From Rhodobacter sp. (GTDB lineage Bacteria > Pseudomonadota > Alphaproteobacteria > Rhodobacterales > Rhodobacteraceae), in assembly GCA_027484985.1 (NCBI GenBank), contig JAIXRW010000068.1, positions 62,001 through 126,000 of the forward strand: a stretch of 64,000 bases of DNA, written 5' to 3'. Positions within the stretch are counted from its first letter, which is position 1; every line of letters starts with the position of its first letter. A model generated the notes under the pieces. It was not told the origin of the DNA, searched no databases, and saw only the letters and a program-made list of their open reading frames with translations. A program made the translations under genes and the position numbers. Below, in pieces: positions 8,676-18,844 of this stretch.

Positions 8676-10217
8676 TTATTGCAGGCGCTGGCCGTTGGCG
8701 AAGAAGCCCTTGTCCTTGAATTCGAGCGTCGAGGACAGTTCGTCATCGCCCGTGGCATTGGCGAACATCGACAGCATCATGCGAAAGCCCATCAGCTGGT
8801 CTTCGGGCACAAGGCCCATGGCGACGAGCTTGTCCATCAGGGCGTTCGAGCCGGTCAGCTTGAGGTCGATCTTGCCGGTCGGGGCGGGCATGCCCTGAAA
8901 GGTGGTAGTGTCGGTATTGTCGAAGGTGAGCGCGCCATTGCCGGTCAGTTCGGCGCCCGCGACCTTGACCTGAAGGTCGGTGATGTCGAGGCTGTTCAAT
9001 TCGCCGGGCGGGGTATCGCCCGCGGCTTCCATTGCGGCGCTGTCAAAGAGGCTGGTTTTCAGCGTGGCGGTGCCCTTGGTGTCGATCACGATGGTGGCGG
9101 GGTCGCGCGGAAGCTGTTTGCCGGGATCGAACATGTCCCATGCCGCATCGGAAACGGTGAAATCGACAAGCTTGGTCAGCAGGGCGAAATCGGCGGGTTT
9201 GTCCGACGGGGCCACGGGCATGAGGAAGTTGAAGGCGGTTTCGGCGTAGGTCAGCGCCAGTTCGGGGAAGGGCAGGTCGGGCGAGGTGATGGTGGTGGTC
9301 ACGCCTGTGCCGCTGCCGGAATATTGCAGGCGCTGGTCGTTCATGGCGAAGGACAGCGCCATGGCATCGGCCGAGCCCGCGATCTTGGTGTTGCCGGTGG
9401 CATCGGTGATGTCGATGCCATAGCTGGTCTTGCCTGCGGTAAAGCTGCCATCGGTCGCGAAGCCGGCCTTGAGGGCGGCGGCCATGTCGGCCATGGCGGC
9501 GGCATCGATCAGGATGCCGTTGGTGGTGCCGGTCAGGTTTGCCATGGTCAGATCGAAGCTGCCCGAGCTGGGACCGGCGGCGGCGCCATCGGTGCCGGGG
9601 GTGGGATCGGGGTCGCTGCCCGCGATCTTGACGGTCAGGCTGTCGGCCGAGAAGCTGGAATTGATCGGGCGCTTGTCGGTCTGGGGGCCGAAGATGTATT
9701 TGCCCGCAAGGCCGGACAGGACGGCGCTGGCGGTCACATCGACGGCGGCGGGATCAACGCCTTCGACGCCTGTGAGGGTGATGGTGGCGGTGGGGCCTGC
9801 AAAATCGTAGCTGGATTCGGTTTCGTCGCCTGCGGCGGTGATCACGAGACCGGGCTGGTCGATCTGGAGCGAGAGGGTGGTGGGATCGCCGCCAGCGGTT
9901 TCGGGCGGCAGGGTCATGGTGAAGGGGATGCTGTCGGACAGGGTGATTTCGACGGTGCCGTCGCCCTTGGCCGCGAAGCGCAGTTCCTTGATCTTGCCCG
10001 AGGCTTTGACATCGTTCTGGTCATATCCGATGGAAAGATCGGTCACGGTGAGCGTGTCGCCCTGATCATCGACATTGCCGGGGGTGAGGATCTGGCCATA
10101 GGCTTGGCTGCGGGTCAGCCAGTCCTGCCAGACCTGGGCGGGGGTGACATCGGCCGATGCCGCCTGTGCGAGGCAAAGGGCAAGCGCGGACGAGCCCGCG
10201 AGCAAACGGATAGTCAT
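8676..10217 (-). CDS. DUF2125 secreted protein
   Basis: A 513-residue protein with a clear signal peptide (MTIRLLAGSSALALCLAQAASA). The mature part is rich in Thr, Asp and Gly, with repeated beta-strand-like stretches and the phrase PAQVWQDWLTRSQAYG near the start, typical of the DUF2125 family of alphaproteobacteria. It is probably periplasmic and of unknown function. It stands alone, with a terminator behind it and the divergent SDR gene 116 bases away. Confidence 0.88.
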   Translation of the reverse strand: MTIRLLAGSSALALCLAQAASADVTPAQVWQDWLTRSQAYGQILTPGNVDDQGDTLTVTDLSIGYDQNDVKASGKIKELRFAAKGDGTVEITLSDSIPFTMTLPPETAGGDPTTLSLQIDQPGLVITAAGDETESSYDFAGPTATITLTGVEGVDPAAVDVTASAVLSGLAGKYIFGPQTDKRPINSSFSADSLTVKIAGSDPDPTPGTDGAAAGPSSGSFDLTMANLTGTTNGILIDAAAMADMAAALKAGFATDGSFTAGKTSYGIDITDATGNTKIAGSADAMALSFAMNDQRLQYSGSGTGVTTTITSPDLPFPELALTYAETAFNFLMPVAPSDKPADFALLTKLVDFTVSDAAWDMFDPGKQLPRDPATIVIDTKGTATLKTSLFDSAAMEAAGDTPPGELNSLDITDLQVKVAGAELTGNGALTFDNTDTTTFQGMPAPTGKIDLKLTGSNALMDKLVAMGLVPEDQLMGFRMMLSMFANATGDDELSSTLEFKDKGFFANGQRLQ

Positions 10218-10333
10218 GACAGACCTCGTGACTGCAAATGTATGGAAAGAGCATCCCGTGGCGATGGGGGATGGTCAAGGGAATAGCGGCGCCGTGGCGG
10301 GCCAAATCGGCGCAAAGGGCGCAAGGGGGACGG

Positions 10334-11077
10334 ATGAAGGGCAAGGTGGTTGTGATCACGGGCGCAAGCCGGGGGATTGGGGCGGCGGCGGCGCGGGAAT
10401 TCGCGGCGGCGGGGGCGAAGGTGGCGCTGCTGGCGCGGTCGGGTGACGAGATCGGCGCTTTGGCCGCGGCGATCGGGGCGGATCGGGCGCTGGCGCTGCG
10501 CTGCGATGTGGGCGATTGGGCCGCGATGGAGCGGGCCGTGGCCGATCTGTGCGACCGTTGGGGGCGAATCGACGTGCTGGTGAACAATGCGGGCGTGATC
10601 GAGCCCATCGCGCGGCTGGCCGAGGCCGATGCAGGCGATTGGGCGCAGACCATGGCGATCAACCTGTCGGGGGTGTTTCACGGCATGCGGGCGGTGCTGC
10701 CGGTGATGCGGCGGCAGGGGGCGGGGACGATCATCACCGTGTCATCGGGTGCGGCGGTGAACCCGCTGGAGGGCTGGGGTGCCTATTGCGCCAGCAAGGC
10801 CGGGGCGCTGATGCTGACACGGGTGGCGCATCTGGAAGAGGGGGCGCACGGCATCCGCGTGCTGGGCCTGTCGCCCGGGACGGTGGCCACCGACATGCAG
10901 GTGAAAATCAGGTTGAGCGGGGTGAACCCTGTCAGCCAGTTGGACCCGATGGTGCATATTCCCGCCGAATGGCCCGCCAAGGCGCTGGTCTGGATGTGCG
11001 GACCGGCGGCGGATGGGTGGCTGGGGGCGGATGTCAGTTTGCGCGATCCGGCGGTGCGGGCGGCGGTGGGGCTGTGA
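10334..11077 (+). CDS. Short-chain dehydrogenase/reductase
   Basis: A 247-residue classical SDR from MKGKVVVITG. The NAD(P)-binding TGASRGIG is at residues 9-16, followed by NNAG and the catalytic Ser with a YCASK pair. The substrate is unknown. The stop overlaps the GTG start of the enoyl-CoA hydratase-like gene (GTGA), so the pair may act on related acyl or hydroxyacyl substrates; that is inferred from coupling only. The open frame extends 32 codons upstream, but those lack SDR similarity. Confidence 0.9.
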   Translation: MKGKVVVITGASRGIGAAAAREFAAAGAKVALLARSGDEIGALAAAIGADRALALRCDVGDWAAMERAVADLCDRWGRIDVLVNNAGVIEPIARLAEADAGDWAQTMAINLSGVFHGMRAVLPVMRRQGAGTIITVSSGAAVNPLEGWGAYCASKAGALMLTRVAHLEEGAHGIRVLGLSPGTVATDMQVKIRLSGVNPVSQLDPMVHIPAEWPAKALVWMCGPAADGWLGADVSLRDPAVRAAVGL

Positions 11078-11676
11078 TTTCCGTTCGCGATGACGGGGGG
11101 CTGCGCGTTCTGGTGCTGGACCGCGCGGACAAGGCCAACGCGCTGACCGCCGCGATGCTGGCCGCCTTGGCCGATGCGGTCGGGCAGGCCGCGGCAGAGG
11201 GCGTGCCGGCGCTGGTGCTGACAGGGGCGGGGCGGGTTTTCTCGGCCGGGGCGGACCTTGGCGAGATGGGGCAGGGCTTGGGCGCTTCGCCGGTCTGGTC
11301 GCAGGCGGCGGGGGCGCTGGCGCGGTTTCCGGGCCTGACGGTGGCCGCGCTGAACGGCACGCTGGCGGGGGGCGCCTTTGGCCTTGCGCTGGCCTGCGAC
11401 CTGCGGGTCTGTGTGCCGGGGGCCGAGTTCTTTTACCCTGTCATGGCGCGGGGCTATCTGCCGCAGCGCGATGATCCCAAACGGCTGGCGGCGCTGGTCG
11501 GCCCGTCGCGGGCGCGGATGATCCTGCTGGCAGGGGCGCGGATCGGGGCCGGGGAGGCGCAGGCTTGGGGGCTGGTCGATGCCGTGGCCGAGGATGCGAT
11601 GGCGGCAGCGCGCGCCCTGTGCGGGCCTGCTCTGGCGGCAGGGGCGCATGGCGCGGCGATCAAGGCGCTGTTCTAA
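11074..11676 (+). CDS. Enoyl-CoA hydratase/isomerase (crotonase) family protein
   Basis: A 200-residue protein with a GTG start inside the SDR stop. Crotonase-fold features are visible: LTGAGRVFSAGADLGEM and the oxyanion-hole GTLAGGAFGLALACDLRV segment. It is shorter than a full crotonase of about 260 residues, lacking much of the C-terminal trimerisation region, so activity and substrate are uncertain. It converges on the HNH gene with a 4-base overlap of the ends. Confidence 0.85.
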   Translation: MISVRDDGGLRVLVLDRADKANALTAAMLAALADAVGQAAAEGVPALVLTGAGRVFSAGADLGEMGQGLGASPVWSQAAGALARFPGLTVAALNGTLAGGAFGLALACDLRVCVPGAEFFYPVMARGYLPQRDDPKRLAALVGPSRARMILLAGARIGAGEAQAWGLVDAVAEDAMAAARALCGPALAAGAHGAAIKALF

Positions 11677-11963
11677 CGCCGTTTCGGCACGCGCGAGGTG
11701 AATTCGGGCGGGCGCCTTGCGATCCAGTTCAGGAAACCGGCAAGGCGCGGGTCGGCGCGCAAGGCCGCGGGCGTGTTGAGGTGGCGGGCAAGTTCAGCTT
11801 CGGAAAAGCGGGCGTGGATTTCCTTGTGGCAGATGTGATGCAGAAGGACGGTGGGACCGCCCTTGCCGCCTTTCAGTTTCGGGACCAGATGGTGCAGGCT
11901 TTGCGGCACATCCGGCGGGATGGGGCGCAGGCAGAGCGGGCAAAGGGGCGGTTCGGGCTGCAT
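11673..11963 (-). CDS. Small HNH endonuclease-like protein
   Basis: A 96-residue protein with CPLC near the N-terminus, then HHLVPKLKGG and HHICHKEIHARF, the Cys/His layout of an HNH motif. Such stand-alone short HNH proteins are common in Rhodobacterales; the role is unknown. There is no phage or restriction context nearby, so I do not read it as part of a mobile element. Confidence 0.82.
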   Translation of the reverse strand: MQPEPPLCPLCLRPIPPDVPQSLHHLVPKLKGGKGGPTVLLHHICHKEIHARFSEAELARHLNTPAALRADPRLAGFLNWIARRPPEFTSRVPKRR

Positions 11964-11998
11964 GGGCGGATGATGGCACGCGGATGGGCGGGGGCAAG

Positions 11999-13165
11999 AT
12001 GGATGCGCTGGTGATCGGGGGCGGGCCTGCGGGGCTGATGGCGGCGGAAGAGCTGGCCCGCGCGGGGCGGCGCGTGGTGGTGGCCGAGGCCAAGCCCAGT
12101 CTGGGGCGCAAGTTCCTGATGGCGGGCAAATCGGGGTTGAACATCACCAAGGACGAGGACGGGGCGCGGTTTCTGGCTGCCTATGGCGATGGTTGGCTGG
12201 CGCCGATGCTGGCCGCGTTCGGCCCCGCGGCGGTGCAGGACTGGGCGCGCGGGCTGGGGCAAGAGGTGTTCACCGGATCGTCGGGGCGGGTGTTTCCGCG
12301 CGCGATGAAGGGGTCGCCCTTGCTGCGGGCCTGGGTGGCGCGGCTGGCGGGGCTGGGGGTCGAGGCGCGGACGCGCTGGCGCTGGACGGGGTTTCAGGGG
12401 GATGGCTTCGGGTTCGATACGCCCGGCGGGGCCGTGGTGCTGCACCCTGCGGTGACGGTGCTGGCGCTGGGCGGGGCAAGCTGGGCAAGGCTGGGGTCGG
12501 ACGGGGCATGGGTGCCGTGGCTGCGCGTGGCGGGGGTTGCTGTCGCGCCGTGGCAGCCTGCCAATATGGGTTTTCACGTGGCATGGTCGGCGCATATGGC
12601 GCGGGTGTTCGGCCAGCCGGTGAAGGGGGCCGCGCTGTGCGTGGGGGCTGTGCGCGAACGGGGCGAGTTCGTGGTGTCGCACCGCGGGCTGGAAGGGGGC
12701 GGCATCTATGCCGTCAGCCGCGCCCTGCGCGAGGGCGGGGCGCTGCGGCTGGACCTGATGCCCGATGTCGCGCTGGCCGAGCTTGGGGCGCGGCTGGCGG
12801 CGATGCGGTCGGGCGAGACGCTGGCGAACCGGTTGCGCAAACTGGGCCTTGCGCCGGTGGCGGTGGCGCTGGTGATGGAGTTCGGTCGGGGCCTGCCCGT
12901 GGCGCAGGCGGTCAAGGCGCTGCCCGTGCCGCTGGCCGGGCCGCGCCCGCTGGACGAGGCGATTTCGGTCGCGGGCGGGGTGACGCGGGCGGCGGTGACC
13001 GACGGGCTGGAATTGCGCGCGCGGCCGGGGGTGTTTGTCTGTGGCGAGATGCTGGACTGGGAGGCGCCGACGGGCGGCTATCTGCTGACCGGATGCCTTG
13101 CCACCGGGCGCTGGGCCGGGCGGGCGGCGGCGCGGGTGTCAGGCGAGCGCGGGGTCGGACAATAG
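11999..13165 (+). CDS. BaiN/RdsA-like NAD(P)/FAD-dependent oxidoreductase (TIGR03862 type)
   Basis: A 388-residue flavoprotein with an N-terminal dinucleotide fold, VIGGGPAGLMAAEELARAG, and the SLGRKFLMAGKSGLN segment diagnostic of the HI0933/YhiN group. The C-terminus has CGEMLDWEAPTGGYLLTGCLATG, the FAD-capping motif. I chose the ATG at 11999 (MDALVIGGG); an in-frame ATG at 11984 is also possible. The physiological substrate is unknown. The end overlaps the convergent GAF gene. Confidence 0.87.
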   Translation: MDALVIGGGPAGLMAAEELARAGRRVVVAEAKPSLGRKFLMAGKSGLNITKDEDGARFLAAYGDGWLAPMLAAFGPAAVQDWARGLGQEVFTGSSGRVFPRAMKGSPLLRAWVARLAGLGVEARTRWRWTGFQGDGFGFDTPGGAVVLHPAVTVLALGGASWARLGSDGAWVPWLRVAGVAVAPWQPANMGFHVAWSAHMARVFGQPVKGAALCVGAVRERGEFVVSHRGLEGGGIYAVSRALREGGALRLDLMPDVALAELGARLAAMRSGETLANRLRKLGLAPVAVALVMEFGRGLPVAQAVKALPVPLAGPRPLDEAISVAGGVTRAAVTDGLELRARPGVFVCGEMLDWEAPTGGYLLTGCLATGRWAGRAAARVSGERGVGQ

Positions 13166-13570
13166 CGCGGCTTCGGCGCCGTGGCACAGGGCCAGATAGG
13201 CCTCTAGCCGTTCGGGGGTGAAATGGCCGGTTTCGGCCAGCAGGTTCACGGTGGCCACGACCAGACCGTCGCGCCGCAGCGGGACGTTCAGCGCCGCACC
13301 AAGGCCCATGGCGGTGATCTGCGCGTGGTCGGGGAACAGGGCCTTGAACGCGGCGGGACTGTTGGCAACAAAGGGCTGCCCCGCGCGGACGCAATGGGCG
13401 AACCACGCATCGTCGGGCATGGGTTTGGTGCCATGGGCGGGATAGGCCACAGGGTCGGAGGTATAGGCGCGGCGCGTCAGGGCGGCGGCGCGGTCGATCA
13501 CCGACAGGGTAAAGAGCCGCGTGCCAAGGGCGGCGCAATCGTGATGCAGACGGAGGATCGCAGAGGTCAT
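13139..13570 (-). CDS. Single GAF-domain protein
   Basis: A 143-residue protein made of one GAF-like domain, with a GAALNVPLRRDGLVVATVNLL beta-hairpin stretch and FTPERLEAYLALCH as the last helix. Free-standing GAF proteins can bind small ligands or act as methionine sulfoxide reductases, but the Cys pattern of the latter is not seen. Function is unassigned. Its end overlaps the flavoprotein gene by 27 bases. Confidence 0.75.
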   Translation of the reverse strand: MTSAILRLHHDCAALGTRLFTLSVIDRAAALTRRAYTSDPVAYPAHGTKPMPDDAWFAHCVRAGQPFVANSPAAFKALFPDHAQITAMGLGAALNVPLRRDGLVVATVNLLAETGHFTPERLEAYLALCHGAEAALLSDPALA

Positions 13571-13577
13571 GGCGCCA

Positions 13578-14672
13578 TCAGGCCACGGGTGGGCCGGCCT
13601 GTCCAGCCGGTTCGCGCAGGCGGGCGGCCAGAAGTGTGATCAGGTCCGTGCGGGTGACAAGGCCGACAAGGCGGCCCTGTTCAAGGATTGGCACGGCCTG
13701 CTGTTGGCCATCGGACAACAGGTCGATCAGGGCGGCGGCGGTGGTGTCCGGCGCGGCGGCGCGGGCGGGGGTGATCAGGGCTGTGGCTGTGGTGGCGGGA
13801 TCGGTCAGGCCCAACAGCGCGGATTGGTCGAGCAGGCCGAGAAAGCGGCCCCCCCCGATTACGGGCAGGGTTTTGAAGCGGTGGGTGCGAAATTCCTGCG
13901 CGAGGGTGTGCAGCGGGGCATCGGGGGATGCGGTGACAAGATCGCGCGACATGATGTCGGCGGCGGTCAGGCCGCCCAGATGGCGGGCGGCGGCCTCGGT
14001 TTCGGCGGCGGTGATGACGCGGGCCAGATCCTCGACGCCGATATTCGCGGTCATCCGCAGACGGTCGAGCAGATGGGCAAGGTCGGGCGCGGCAAGGGCA
14101 AGGCGGCGTTCGGGCGCGGCATCGCGGGTGCCGTGCGGCGATGGCGCGGGCTGGCGGAAGGGATAGACGCGGCCGGTGGCGCGGTTCCACAGGATGCCGG
14201 TGGCCACCAGCAGCGCTGAACCGGCGGCGACGGGGGTGATGGCAAAGGCCAGCGCGGGCGGCTGCGGGCCATGGGCAGCGATCACGGTGGCCAGCGCCAC
14301 CGCCCCGGCGGGCGGGTGAAAGGACCGCGTGGCCCCCATCGCCGCAATGGCCAGCGCCACGGCCAGCGGCGCCGCGACCAGCGGGCTTGCGACAAGCGCG
14401 ACGGTGCCAAGCGCGGCAAGCGCGGCCAGCGTGTTGCCCGCAACCACGCTGTAGGGCTGGGCCAAGGGGCTGTTCGGCACGACAAAGATCAGGAAGGCCG
14501 AGGCCCCGAAGGGCGCGATCAGCGCAAGATGCGCCAGCCCGCCGCCCGACAGCACCGATAGGGCGATGTCGCAGACCAGCAGGCCAAGCCCCGCCCCGAT
14601 TGCGGCGCGCAACACCTCGGGCGCGTGGGGGGCGGCCATGACGGGGCCGAATTTGGCAAATATCGCGGGCAT
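13578..14672 (-). CDS. HPP family membrane protein with CBS domain pair
   Basis: A 364-residue protein from the ATG at 14672. Residues about 20-150 hold four hydrophobic segments with the FHPPAGAVAL motif that names the HPP family. The C-terminal half has two CBS repeats: around IMSRDLVTASPDAPLHTL, then LIDLLSDGQQQAVPILEQGRLVGLVTRTDLI. HPP-CBS proteins are inner-membrane; some members take part in nitrite transport, and CBS pairs usually bind adenosyl ligands. No nitrogen genes are adjacent, so the substrate is open. Confidence 0.87.
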   Translation of the reverse strand: MPAIFAKFGPVMAAPHAPEVLRAAIGAGLGLLVCDIALSVLSGGGLAHLALIAPFGASAFLIFVVPNSPLAQPYSVVAGNTLAALAALGTVALVASPLVAAPLAVALAIAAMGATRSFHPPAGAVALATVIAAHGPQPPALAFAITPVAAGSALLVATGILWNRATGRVYPFRQPAPSPHGTRDAAPERRLALAAPDLAHLLDRLRMTANIGVEDLARVITAAETEAAARHLGGLTAADIMSRDLVTASPDAPLHTLAQEFRTHRFKTLPVIGGGRFLGLLDQSALLGLTDPATTATALITPARAAAPDTTAAALIDLLSDGQQQAVPILEQGRLVGLVTRTDLITLLAARLREPAGQAGPPVA

Positions 14673-14767
14673 GGTATCGGTCCTGTCTGGCGTTCCGGCA
14701 GGTTTACCGGTCCGCCCCGGCAATGGCGAGGGCGCGGGTGCAAGGCGCCGCCTTCGGGCGGGGGGCG

Positions 14768-14792
14768 GCAGATTTTTCGGAGAAAAATCTGC
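14768..14792. repeat. AT-rich perfect hairpin, family B copy 1
   Basis: GCAGATTTTTC (14768-14778) pairs perfectly with 14782-14792 around a 3-base loop, in the gap between holA and the HPP gene. Similar (G)AAAAATCTTC palindromes occur at 31787-31831 and 40498-40552. It may terminate holA, but the same family also lies between co-directional genes. Confidence 0.75.
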
Positions 14793-14800
14793 GCGGGTGG

Positions 14801-15823
14801 TCAGCGGCGCTGGGCCAGCATGGCAAGGCGCAGAAGCGCGCGTTCCATCAGCGCCATCGCCGGCGCGCGCGACGCCGAGCGCAGCGTCAGGTCGGTTTCG
14901 ACAAGGATGGCGATGGCATCTTCCAGCTTGCGGGCGCCCCAGTTGCCGGCCTGGCGCTGCATCGCTTCGCGCGATTTGTAGGGCACGCCGCGGGCGCGGG
15001 CGATCCCCGAGGCAAGGCCTGCCGGATCGGTGACGGCGGTATGCAGGGCGCGGAAATGGCGCATCGCCGCGATGCACAGGGTGACGGCGCCGGTGCCCTG
15101 ACCTTCGAGCCTGCGAAACAGGGGGGCGATGTCGTGGTGGCGGCCTTCGGCGGTGATCATCACAAGGTCATCAACCTCGGCCTCGATGGTGGCGGGGGCG
15201 AGGGCGGCGACTTCGGCGGGGGTCAGGGGCGCGGGGTCGCGGTATTTGTAAAGCGCGATCTTGTCGAGTGTCTGGCGGAAATCGCCGGGATCAAGGCTGC
15301 GCGACAGGGCGGTGAGGTCGGCCATCGCCTCGCGGTCTATGGAGGTCAGACCGGCCTTGGCCAGTGCGGCCTCGATCTCCTCGCGCGTGGGGGGATCGTC
15401 GTAAAGGCCCGCGCAATAGGCGGCGGGATGTTTTTCGAACAGGGATTTCAGGCTGGATTTTCCGGTCAGGTTGCCCGCTGTCACCACGATCTGCGCGTCG
15501 CCGGGGCGCCAGTCGGACAGGGCCGCGGTCAGTGTGGCGGTCAGCGTGTCGGTCGCATCCTCGACAAAGGCGACGCGGGGGCCGGGGAAGAAGCCCTGCG
15601 ATTTGATGGCATCGACCAGAAGCGTGGCATCCTTGCGCAGGTCGGCGGCGGGGATGCGGGTCAGGCGCATTTCAGCCTCGCCTTGCGGGCCGATCAGGGC
15701 GGCGATGACCTCTTGCCGTTTGAGGGCCACGCGCATGGCATCGGCGCCAAAGATCAGCAGGCCCGTCTTGGCAGGGTCGGGTTTGGCGAAATAGCGGCTG
15801 GCCTCGGCCCCGCGCAGGATCAT
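14801..15823 (-). CDS. holA: DNA polymerase III delta subunit HolA
   Basis: A 340-residue protein starting [17 protein letters not shown]. The alphaproteobacterial delta signature GLLIFGADAMRV, the VVTAGNLTGKSSLKSLFE segment and the C-terminal clamp-loader helices are visible. Delta opens the beta clamp within the clamp loader. The start overlaps the lptE stop as ATGA. Co-expression of lptE and holA is widely conserved, also in enterobacteria. An upstream open frame of 38 codons is rejected because it lies inside lptE. Confidence 0.93.
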   Translation of the reverse strand: MILRGAEASRYFAKPDPAKTGLLIFGADAMRVALKRQEVIAALIGPQGEAEMRLTRIPAADLRKDATLLVDAIKSQGFFPGPRVAFVEDATDTLTATLTAALSDWRPGDAQIVVTAGNLTGKSSLKSLFEKHPAAYCAGLYDDPPTREEIEAALAKAGLTSIDREAMADLTALSRSLDPGDFRQTLDKIALYKYRDPAPLTPAEVAALAPATIEAEVDDLVMITAEGRHHDIAPLFRRLEGQGTGAVTLCIAAMRHFRALHTAVTDPAGLASGIARARGVPYKSREAMQRQAGNWGARKLEDAIAILVETDLTLRSASRAPAMALMERALLRLAMLAQRR

Positions 15824-16302
15824 GTCAGGCGGGCCAGAAGGGCGGTGACGATATCGTCGGCCAAAAGCTGCATCAGCCGTTCCGAGGCGGCTTCTTCCGC
15901 GGCGATGCCTGCCACGGTCGAGCCTGTGGCCGACCACGAGGTGAAATCGCGCACCATGCCCTTGGCCAGCACGGCGCGGGTGGCGCGGTCGGTCAGGGTA
16001 TAGGTGGCATTGCCCCGCAGGGTGTAGCGCGTGATTTCGTTGCCATTCACATAGCCGCCTTTTTCGACGGTGGTGGTGACGCTGTAGCCAAGGTCATAGG
16101 CGGCGGTTCCGGTGGCCCCGAGCCGGTTTTGCAGCGCGGTGACAAGCTGGAAATCGGCGCGGCTGACGGGGGTGGCAACCGAGACGCGGCCCTGCAAGCG
16201 CGTGCCTGCGCCATTCGGGCCGTAAACGGGGGTGAAGCCGCAGCCTGCAAGGGGCAGGGCTGCGAGCAGGGTCAGGAACTGGCGGCGGTCAGGCAACGAC
16301 AT
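15820..16302 (-). CDS. lptE: LPS-assembly lipoprotein LptE
   Basis: A 160-residue outer-membrane lipoprotein with an RR-containing signal sequence and lipobox LAGC, followed by GFTPVYG, the typical first mature residues of LptE. It plugs the LptD barrel and takes part in LPS insertion. It overlaps leuS by 14 bases upstream and holA by 4 bases downstream. Confidence 0.92.
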   Translation of the reverse strand: MSLPDRRQFLTLLAALPLAGCGFTPVYGPNGAGTRLQGRVSVATPVSRADFQLVTALQNRLGATGTAAYDLGYSVTTTVEKGGYVNGNEITRYTLRGNATYTLTDRATRAVLAKGMVRDFTSWSATGSTVAGIAAEEAASERLMQLLADDIVTALLARLT

Positions 16303-18844
16303 TGATGATGCGCCCCGGGACGACGATGATCTTCTTCACGGGTGCCCCCGCGAGGAATTTGATCACAGCTTCGTCTGCGAGGGCGATCTTTTCAACCTCG
16401 GTCGCTGGCATATCGGCCGGAACGGTGATTTCGGCGCGGCGTTTGCCGTTGATCTGGATGGGCAGGGTGACGGAATCGTCAACCAGCAGGGCGGGGTCGG
16501 CCTTTGGCCACGGGGCCTGCGCCACAAGCCCCGCACCGCCGAGGGTGGACCACACCTCTTCGGCCAGATGCGGGGTCATGGGCTGCATAAGCTGCGCCAT
16601 GGTCAGCATGGCGTTGCGTTTGGCGGCAGCGCCTGCGCCCGAACGGGCCAGCGTGTTGGTGAATTCATACAGTTTGGCGATGGCCTTGTTGAAGGCAAAG
16701 CCTTCGATGCCGCGGGTGACTTCGTCCACCGCCTTGGCCGTGGCTTTGGCAAGGGCGGCGTCTTCGGCGGGGTTCGGGGCCGTGTCTGCCGTGGTCAGGT
16801 CATGGGCGATGCGCCAGACACGCGACAGGTGTTTATGCGCGGCTTCGGCCCCCGATGCCGTCCATTCCACATCGCGTTCGGGCGGGCTGTCGGACATGAC
16901 GAACCAGCGGGCGGTATCGGCCCCGAAGGATGCGATGATGTTCATCGGATCGACGACGTTTTTCTTGGATTTCGACATCTTGGCCGAGGGGATCACCTCG
17001 ACCACCGTGCCGTTGCGCAATGTCGCGCCGGATTCGCTGCGGATGATGTCTTCGGGAAGGTGATAGACGGGGCGGCCGTTGGCATCGGTAGTCTTGTAGA
17101 TTTCGTGCGTGACCATGCCTTGGGTGAAGAGCGCGTTGAACGGCTCAATCGCCTTGGCGGGCAGGTGGCCGGTTTTCTGCATCGCGCGGGCGAAGAAGCG
17201 GGAATAGAGCAGGTGCAGGATCGCGTGTTCGATGCCGCCGATATACTGGTCAACGTTCATCCAGTAGGCGGCGTCTTCGGCCACGGTGGGGGTGGTGGCG
17301 CGGGGTGCGGTGAAGCGGGCGTAATACCACGAGCTGTCCACAAAGGTGTCCATCGTGTCCGTTTCGCGCCGTGCGGGGGCGCCGCATTTCGGGCAGGTGC
17401 AATCGCGCCATGTCGGGTGACGGTCGAGCGGGTTGCCGGGGATGTCGAAGGTCACATCGTCGGGCAGGCGGACGGGCAGGTTGGCCTTTGATTCCGCGAC
17501 CACGCCGCAGGTGGCGCAATGGACGACCGGAATCGGGCAGCCCCAATAGCGCTGGCGGGAAATGCCCCAGTCGCGCAGGCGGAATTTGGTGACGCCGGTG
17601 CCGTAGCCGTGGGATTCGGCATGGGCGATGGCGGCGGCGATGGCCTCTTCGCCCGTCTGGGTCTCATTGCCTGCAAAGGCGCGGATGTAGCGGACGCGTT
17701 CCGATTTCATCGGGACGAAGGCTTCGGTCAGGGTTGCCTCGGCCCCGCCTTCGGCGGTGAATACGGGCTTGATGGGCAGGGCGTATTTGGTGGCAAAGTC
17801 GAAATCGCGCTGGTCATGGGCGGGGCAGCCGAAGATGGCGCCGGTGCCGTAATCCATCAGGATGAAGTTGGCGATCCAGACGGGCAGTTCCCATGCGGGG
17901 TCAAGCGGGTGCTTGACGCGGATGCCGGTGTCAAAGCCGATCTTTTCGGCGGTTTCGATTTCTTCCGCGCTGGTGCCACCCTTGCGACATTCGGCGACGA
18001 AGGCCGCGACCTTGGGGTCGGATTCCAGCGCCTTGGCAAGGGGATGGTCGGCCGAGATGGCGGCGAAAGAGGCGCCCATCAGCGTGTCGGGGCGGGTGGT
18101 GTAAACCTCGAGCGTGTCGAAGCCTGCGGGGGCGTTCACGGTTTTGAAGGCGAATTGCAGGCCGCGGGATTTTCCGATCCAGTTCGCCTGCATCAGGCGC
18201 ACCTTTTCGGGCCAGTCTTTCAGCGTATCGAGCGCGTCGAGCAGTTCTTCGGAATAGTCGGAAATCTTGAAGAACCATTGCGTCAGTTCGCGGCGTTCGA
18301 CCAAAGCGCCCGAGCGCCAGCCGCGACCGTCGATCACCTGTTCGTTGGCAAGCACGGTCATATCGACCGGATCCCAGTTCACCACGGCGTTCTTGCGGTA
18401 AACAAGGCCCGCTTCCATCATGTCGATGAACATGGCCTGCTGCTGGCCGTAATATTCGGGGTCGCAGGTGGCAAATTCACGCGACCAGTCGATCGACAGG
18501 CCCAAGGGTTTCATCTGGGCGCGCATGTCGGCGATGTTGCCATAGGTCCAGTCCTTGGGGTGGCCGCCGCGTTCCATGGCCGCGTTTTCGGCGGGCATGC
18601 CGAAGGCATCCCAGCCCATCGGGTGCAGGACCGAGAAGCCGCTGGCCGCTTTGTAGCGGGCGACCACATCGCCCATCGTGTAGTTGCGGACATGGCCCAT
18701 ATGGATGCGCCCCGACGGGTAGGGGAACATTTCCAGCACGTAGTATTTCGGCTTGGCCGGATCGCGCCGTGCGGTGAAGGTGCCGGCGGCATCCCATGCG
18801 GCCTGCCATTTCGGTTCGGTCTGGCTTGGTTCGTAGCGCGACAT
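16289..18844 (-). CDS. leuS: Leucyl-tRNA synthetase
   Basis: A class I synthetase of 851 residues, starting [14 protein letters not shown] at the ATG at 18844; a TTG one codon upstream is in frame but less likely. The HIGH-type motif is HMGH in [17 protein letters not shown], and KMSKS is intact in [14 protein letters not shown] zinc-like [24 protein letters not shown] block and the CP1 editing domain are present. It charges tRNA-Leu in the cytoplasm. It is first in the leuS-lptE-holA overlap chain. Confidence 0.97.
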   Translation of the reverse strand: MSRYEPSQTEPKWQAAWDAAGTFTARRDPAKPKYYVLEMFPYPSGRIHMGHVRNYTMGDVVARYKAASGFSVLHPMGWDAFGMPAENAAMERGGHPKDWTYGNIADMRAQMKPLGLSIDWSREFATCDPEYYGQQQAMFIDMMEAGLVYRKNAVVNWDPVDMTVLANEQVIDGRGWRSGALVERRELTQWFFKISDYSEELLDALDTLKDWPEKVRLMQANWIGKSRGLQFAFKTVNAPAGFDTLEVYTTRPDTLMGASFAAISADHPLAKALESDPKVAAFVAECRKGGTSAEEIETAEKIGFDTGIRVKHPLDPAWELPVWIANFILMDYGTGAIFGCPAHDQRDFDFATKYALPIKPVFTAEGGAEATLTEAFVPMKSERVRYIRAFAGNETQTGEEAIAAAIAHAESHGYGTGVTKFRLRDWGISRQRYWGCPIPVVHCATCGVVAESKANLPVRLPDDVTFDIPGNPLDRHPTWRDCTCPKCGAPARRETDTMDTFVDSSWYYARFTAPRATTPTVAEDAAYWMNVDQYIGGIEHAILHLLYSRFFARAMQKTGHLPAKAIEPFNALFTQGMVTHEIYKTTDANGRPVYHLPEDIIRSESGATLRNGTVVEVIPSAKMSKSKKNVVDPMNIIASFGADTARWFVMSDSPPERDVEWTASGAEAAHKHLSRVWRIAHDLTTADTAPNPAEDAALAKATAKAVDEVTRGIEGFAFNKAIAKLYEFTNTLARSGAGAAAKRNAMLTMAQLMQPMTPHLAEEVWSTLGGAGLVAQAPWPKADPALLVDDSVTLPIQINGKRRAEITVPADMPATEVEKIALADEAVIKFLAGAPVKKIIVVPGRIINVVA

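Noticed and set aside
8679-10286. 535-codon plus-strand open frame
   Set aside because: Exact antisense of the DUF2125 gene; composition-driven long frame with runs of Gly and His.
14723-16003. 426-codon plus-strand open frame
   Set aside because: Antisense to holA and lptE, both well supported.
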